Below, piece by piece: positions 5,939-7,795 of a stretch of 7,795 nt of DNA (its first letter is position 1; every line of letters begins with the position of its first letter). The stretch comes from Clostridiales bacterium (GTDB lineage Bacteria; Bacillota; Clostridia; Peptostreptococcales; Anaerovoracaceae). The stretch lies in assembly GCA_012799165.1 (NCBI GenBank), contig JAAZLU010000244.1:1-7795 (forward strand), given 5' to 3'. A model generated the notes under the pieces. The model ran no database searches and was not told the origin of the DNA. It saw only the letters and a program-made list of their open reading frames with translations. Position numbers and translations under genes: made by a program.

Positions 5939-7795
5939 GAAGAACCGGAGACTACGGAAATATCGAACCAATATCTTAAGGTCGTCGTAAACAATAAAAA
6001 CGGAGGATATGTTATCTCGACTGTCGAAGGTGATATTCTAAAAAAGACCGACGACAATGTAGCTCTCACGCATAGAGGAAAATATTTCGACACCTCGTTC
6101 ACCTCTTTTAAAGTGGGCGAAGACAAAGAATATGTGTTCGGAGAGAAGTACGGACCTTTTGGCACTGGCGATAATGTCGTAACTGAATTCGTATCGGATG
6201 GCAATATTATAAGGAGTACCTGGAGAACGGGAGACTTCGAAGTTGAGCAGAATATTATGCTCGTGGACAACGACGCTTCTGAAAAGCTCGGGACGGCGCA
6301 GATAAGCTATACGGTAAGAAACAATTCGTCGCTTGCAAAAGATGTTAAAAGTCGTATTCTCATCGACAATCAGCTCGGAGAAAACGATTACGGCTACTAC
6401 GAAGTTCCGAATCAACAGCTTGGTCAGGGTTCTACATATTTCGAGTTCGAACAGGCATGGGATTGCACGGAGGATCAGACTATAGTAATGCCGGCCGACT
6501 ATTTCGTGCGGGACAGCAAGTATTCGGCAAAGATCGTCGGATACGGTATAAACAGCGTGTATGCGGAGGAGAAGCCTTATAGGATGACCTTTGCGCACTG
6601 GGTTAACATCGCATCGACGGTATTCGATTACACACCCGACGAGACGCTGAACTTTACGAACTCCCTTAACGATAAGAGGACGGCGGACAGCGCTTCCGCA
6701 TTGTATTACAACCTGGGAAGCATACCGGCCGGAGGGGAGAAAAAGTTCTCCACCTACTACGGTGTAACCGCTAACCTTAAAAACAAAGATAATCAGATAA
6801 TAATAAACACCACAGCACCGTCGAAGGTGGAGTTTAAGGACGATACCCGTTCGGCATATAAAGGTTCTCAACCCGAGGTTGAAGACAATGTAGTGCGCAT
6901 AAACGTACATCTCACTAACCCTTCGTCTTCCGGAAAGGAGTACGAGAACCTTACGGTCGTCGCATATGCAATAGGCTTCGATACCCAGCGTCAGGCCGAC
7001 GACGGATCCTGGATTAAGTACAACAATGCCGATCCGATTTACACCAAAATCCTGGACTTTAAGAGCGGGCACAATAAAGTGACCTATTTCGATTTTAGGT
7101 TTACTCCGAAGGATCGGGCGCAATTAGGAAGCTTTGTGATTAAGGTCTTCAATACGGATGAGAGTATCAACGAGCTCGGCTCTTATGCGGAGGAGTTTTG
7201 CCTTGGCTCTACGGAGAATCACATAATATTGCCCGGCAAGGACAGTGCTCTCCCGGCGGTTACACTTACCGGACTAGCTCCCGGGATTATTTACAATCAG
7301 GACATAAGGTATCTGACGGTCTACGGAAAAGGAGTAAACTTCTTCAAGAGTGAATTGTTGCAGAAAGTGTTTCTGCGCAGCGAAGACGGAGAAGAATATG
7401 AAATACCGCTCGAGAACTTTATTTTCGAGCCCAGTGCAGATTCTCAACATGTTACAATCATGCTCGAAGACTATATGGCACCCGGAAGATATCAACTGCA
7501 TTTCTTCTGGAGAACCGATAGAGATTTAGGTGCGCTAGAGGGTATTCCTGCCGACTTTACATCGGAAGCCATGTATGTTCAGGTATCGAGTGACCCGAGG
7601 TACTCCAATTTTACATACGGGATAGTTACCGTGCAGCGAGCCGGAGGAAATAACTATAAACTGGTGCCTTATAAGAGCGAAAAGGCATTGGAGGATGCCA
7701 ATATTTCGGAGAATAACTTGTTGCTTACTTTCAGAGGCGATCTGCTTCAGGAGAGGGGGAAGAATATTTATCGCCTTTCCGGCAAGAGCAAGAAC
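5861..7795 (+). CDS. Secreted beta-rich protein with IPT/TIG-like domain, 3' partial
   Basis: ATG at 5861 behind GGAGG; 645 codons with no stop, so the gene continues past the window. Residues 1-26 are a signal peptide (basic KR, hydrophobic ISIILAIVFVFAAI, cleavage after AIA before EE), so the protein is exported. Residues about 35-305 form one large beta-rich domain with landmarks DTSFTSFKV (77-85), YVFG (91-94), SYTVRNN (149-155), RILIDNQLGEND (165-176), FAHW (244-247), RTADSASALYY (273-283) and STYYGV (297-302). I recall this combination from secreted proteins of Bacillota and other bacteria but know no settled function. A galactose-mutarotase-like super-sandwich is a possibility. Residues about 320-462 look Ig- or CARDB-like, about 465-550 IPT/TIG-like, and the rest starts another domain. 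No catalytic residues or anchor are visible. It sits 33 bases after gene 1 in the same reading frame, probably in one operon. Confidence 0.93.
   Translation, partial: MFKRFISIILAIVFVFAAIPPEIAIAEEPETTEISNQYLKVVVNNKNGGYVISTVEGDILKKTDDNVALTHRGKYFDTSFTSFKVGEDKEYVFGEKYGPFGTGDNVVTEFVSDGNIIRSTWRTGDFEVEQNIMLVDNDASEKLGTAQISYTVRNNSSLAKDVKSRILIDNQLGENDYGYYEVPNQQLGQGSTYFEFEQAWDCTEDQTIVMPADYFVRDSKYSAKIVGYGINSVYAEEKPYRMTFAHWVNIASTVFDYTPDETLNFTNSLNDKRTADSASALYYNLGSIPAGGEKKFSTYYGVTANLKNKDNQIIINTTAPSKVEFKDDTRSAYKGSQPEVEDNVVRINVHLTNPSSSGKEYENLTVVAYAIGFDTQRQADDGSWIKYNNADPIYTKILDFKSGHNKVTYFDFRFTPKDRAQLGSFVIKVFNTDESINELGSYAEEFCLGSTENHIILPGKDSALPAVTLTGLAPGIIYNQDIRYLTVYGKGVNFFKSELLQKVFLRSEDGEEYEIPLENFIFEPSADSQHVTIMLEDYMAPGRYQLHFFWRTDRDLGALEGIPADFTSEAMYVQVSSDPRYSNFTYGIVTVQRAGGNNYKLVPYKSEKALEDANISENNLLLTFRGDLLQERGKNIYRLSGKSKN
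7253..7510 (+). other. IPT/TIG-like domain of gene 2
   Basis: Residues about 465-550. The opening VTLTGLAPG, the strand RYLTVYGKGVNFF, the strand KVFLRSEDGEEYEIPL and the closing APGRYQLHFFW follow the order of IPT/TIG immunoglobulin-like domains (a VxGxxF core strand, then a final PGxYxL strand). The assignment rests on pattern memory. These domains are common in bacterial cell-surface proteins and usually act as spacers or ligand-binding units. Confidence 0.5.

Noticed and set aside
5764..6270. - strand frame of 168 codons across the gap between the two genes
   Set aside because: It overlaps the end of gene 1 and the start of gene 2 in antisense. Its Ser/Thr/Pro-rich translation mirrors the + strand codons and matches no family I know.
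6038..7123. Long open frame on the - strand (361 codons) opposite gene 2
   Set aside because: It lies wholly antisense to a better-supported gene with signal peptide and ribosome binding site. Its translation is rich in Cys, Arg, Ile and Val in a shadow-like way, with no domain pattern.

Overview
The window holds two large protein-coding genes on the + strand and almost nothing else. Both run off the window. The first lacks its 5' end (open from base 2, stop at 5827). The second starts at 5861 and is still open at base 7795. Only 33 bases separate them and I see no terminator there, so they look like one transcription unit. No RNA gene, mobile element, CRISPR array or origin was seen, and no gene-free stretch exceeds 300 bases.

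Gene 1 (at least 1941 residues) is a giant repetitive surface-type protein built of bacterial Ig-like beta-sandwich modules. From about base 1955 the modules can be laid out one after another. Each has a strand of the form (F/I)xxNG, then exactly 13 codons later the Asn of a DxxGN turn, then a linker of the form (I/V)DKxAP that opens the next module. The N-terminal 600 or so visible residues are also beta-rich but lack these signatures. The protein stops at the end of its last module with no LPXTG, SLH, dockerin or transmembrane anchor. Any signal peptide lies upstream of the window.

Gene 2 (645 codons visible) begins with a clear signal peptide behind a strong GGAGG ribosome binding site. 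A large beta-rich domain follows, of a kind I recall from secreted bacterial proteins (landmarks DTSFTSFKV, RILIDNQLGEND, FAHW, RTADSASALYY, STYYGV). After it come an Ig-like or CARDB-like stretch, an IPT/TIG-like domain and the start of another domain. No catalytic site was recognised in either protein.

Organism: the purine-rich GGAGG Shine-Dalgarno, short n-region signal peptide, free use of ATA/AGA/AGG codons, near-balanced base composition and giant Ig-array proteins fit an anaerobic Bacillota (Clostridia-like) genome. This is an inference from style, not from a marker gene. The pair most plausibly makes extracellular adhesive or structural proteins. The partner, ligand and anchoring mode cannot be read from this window.
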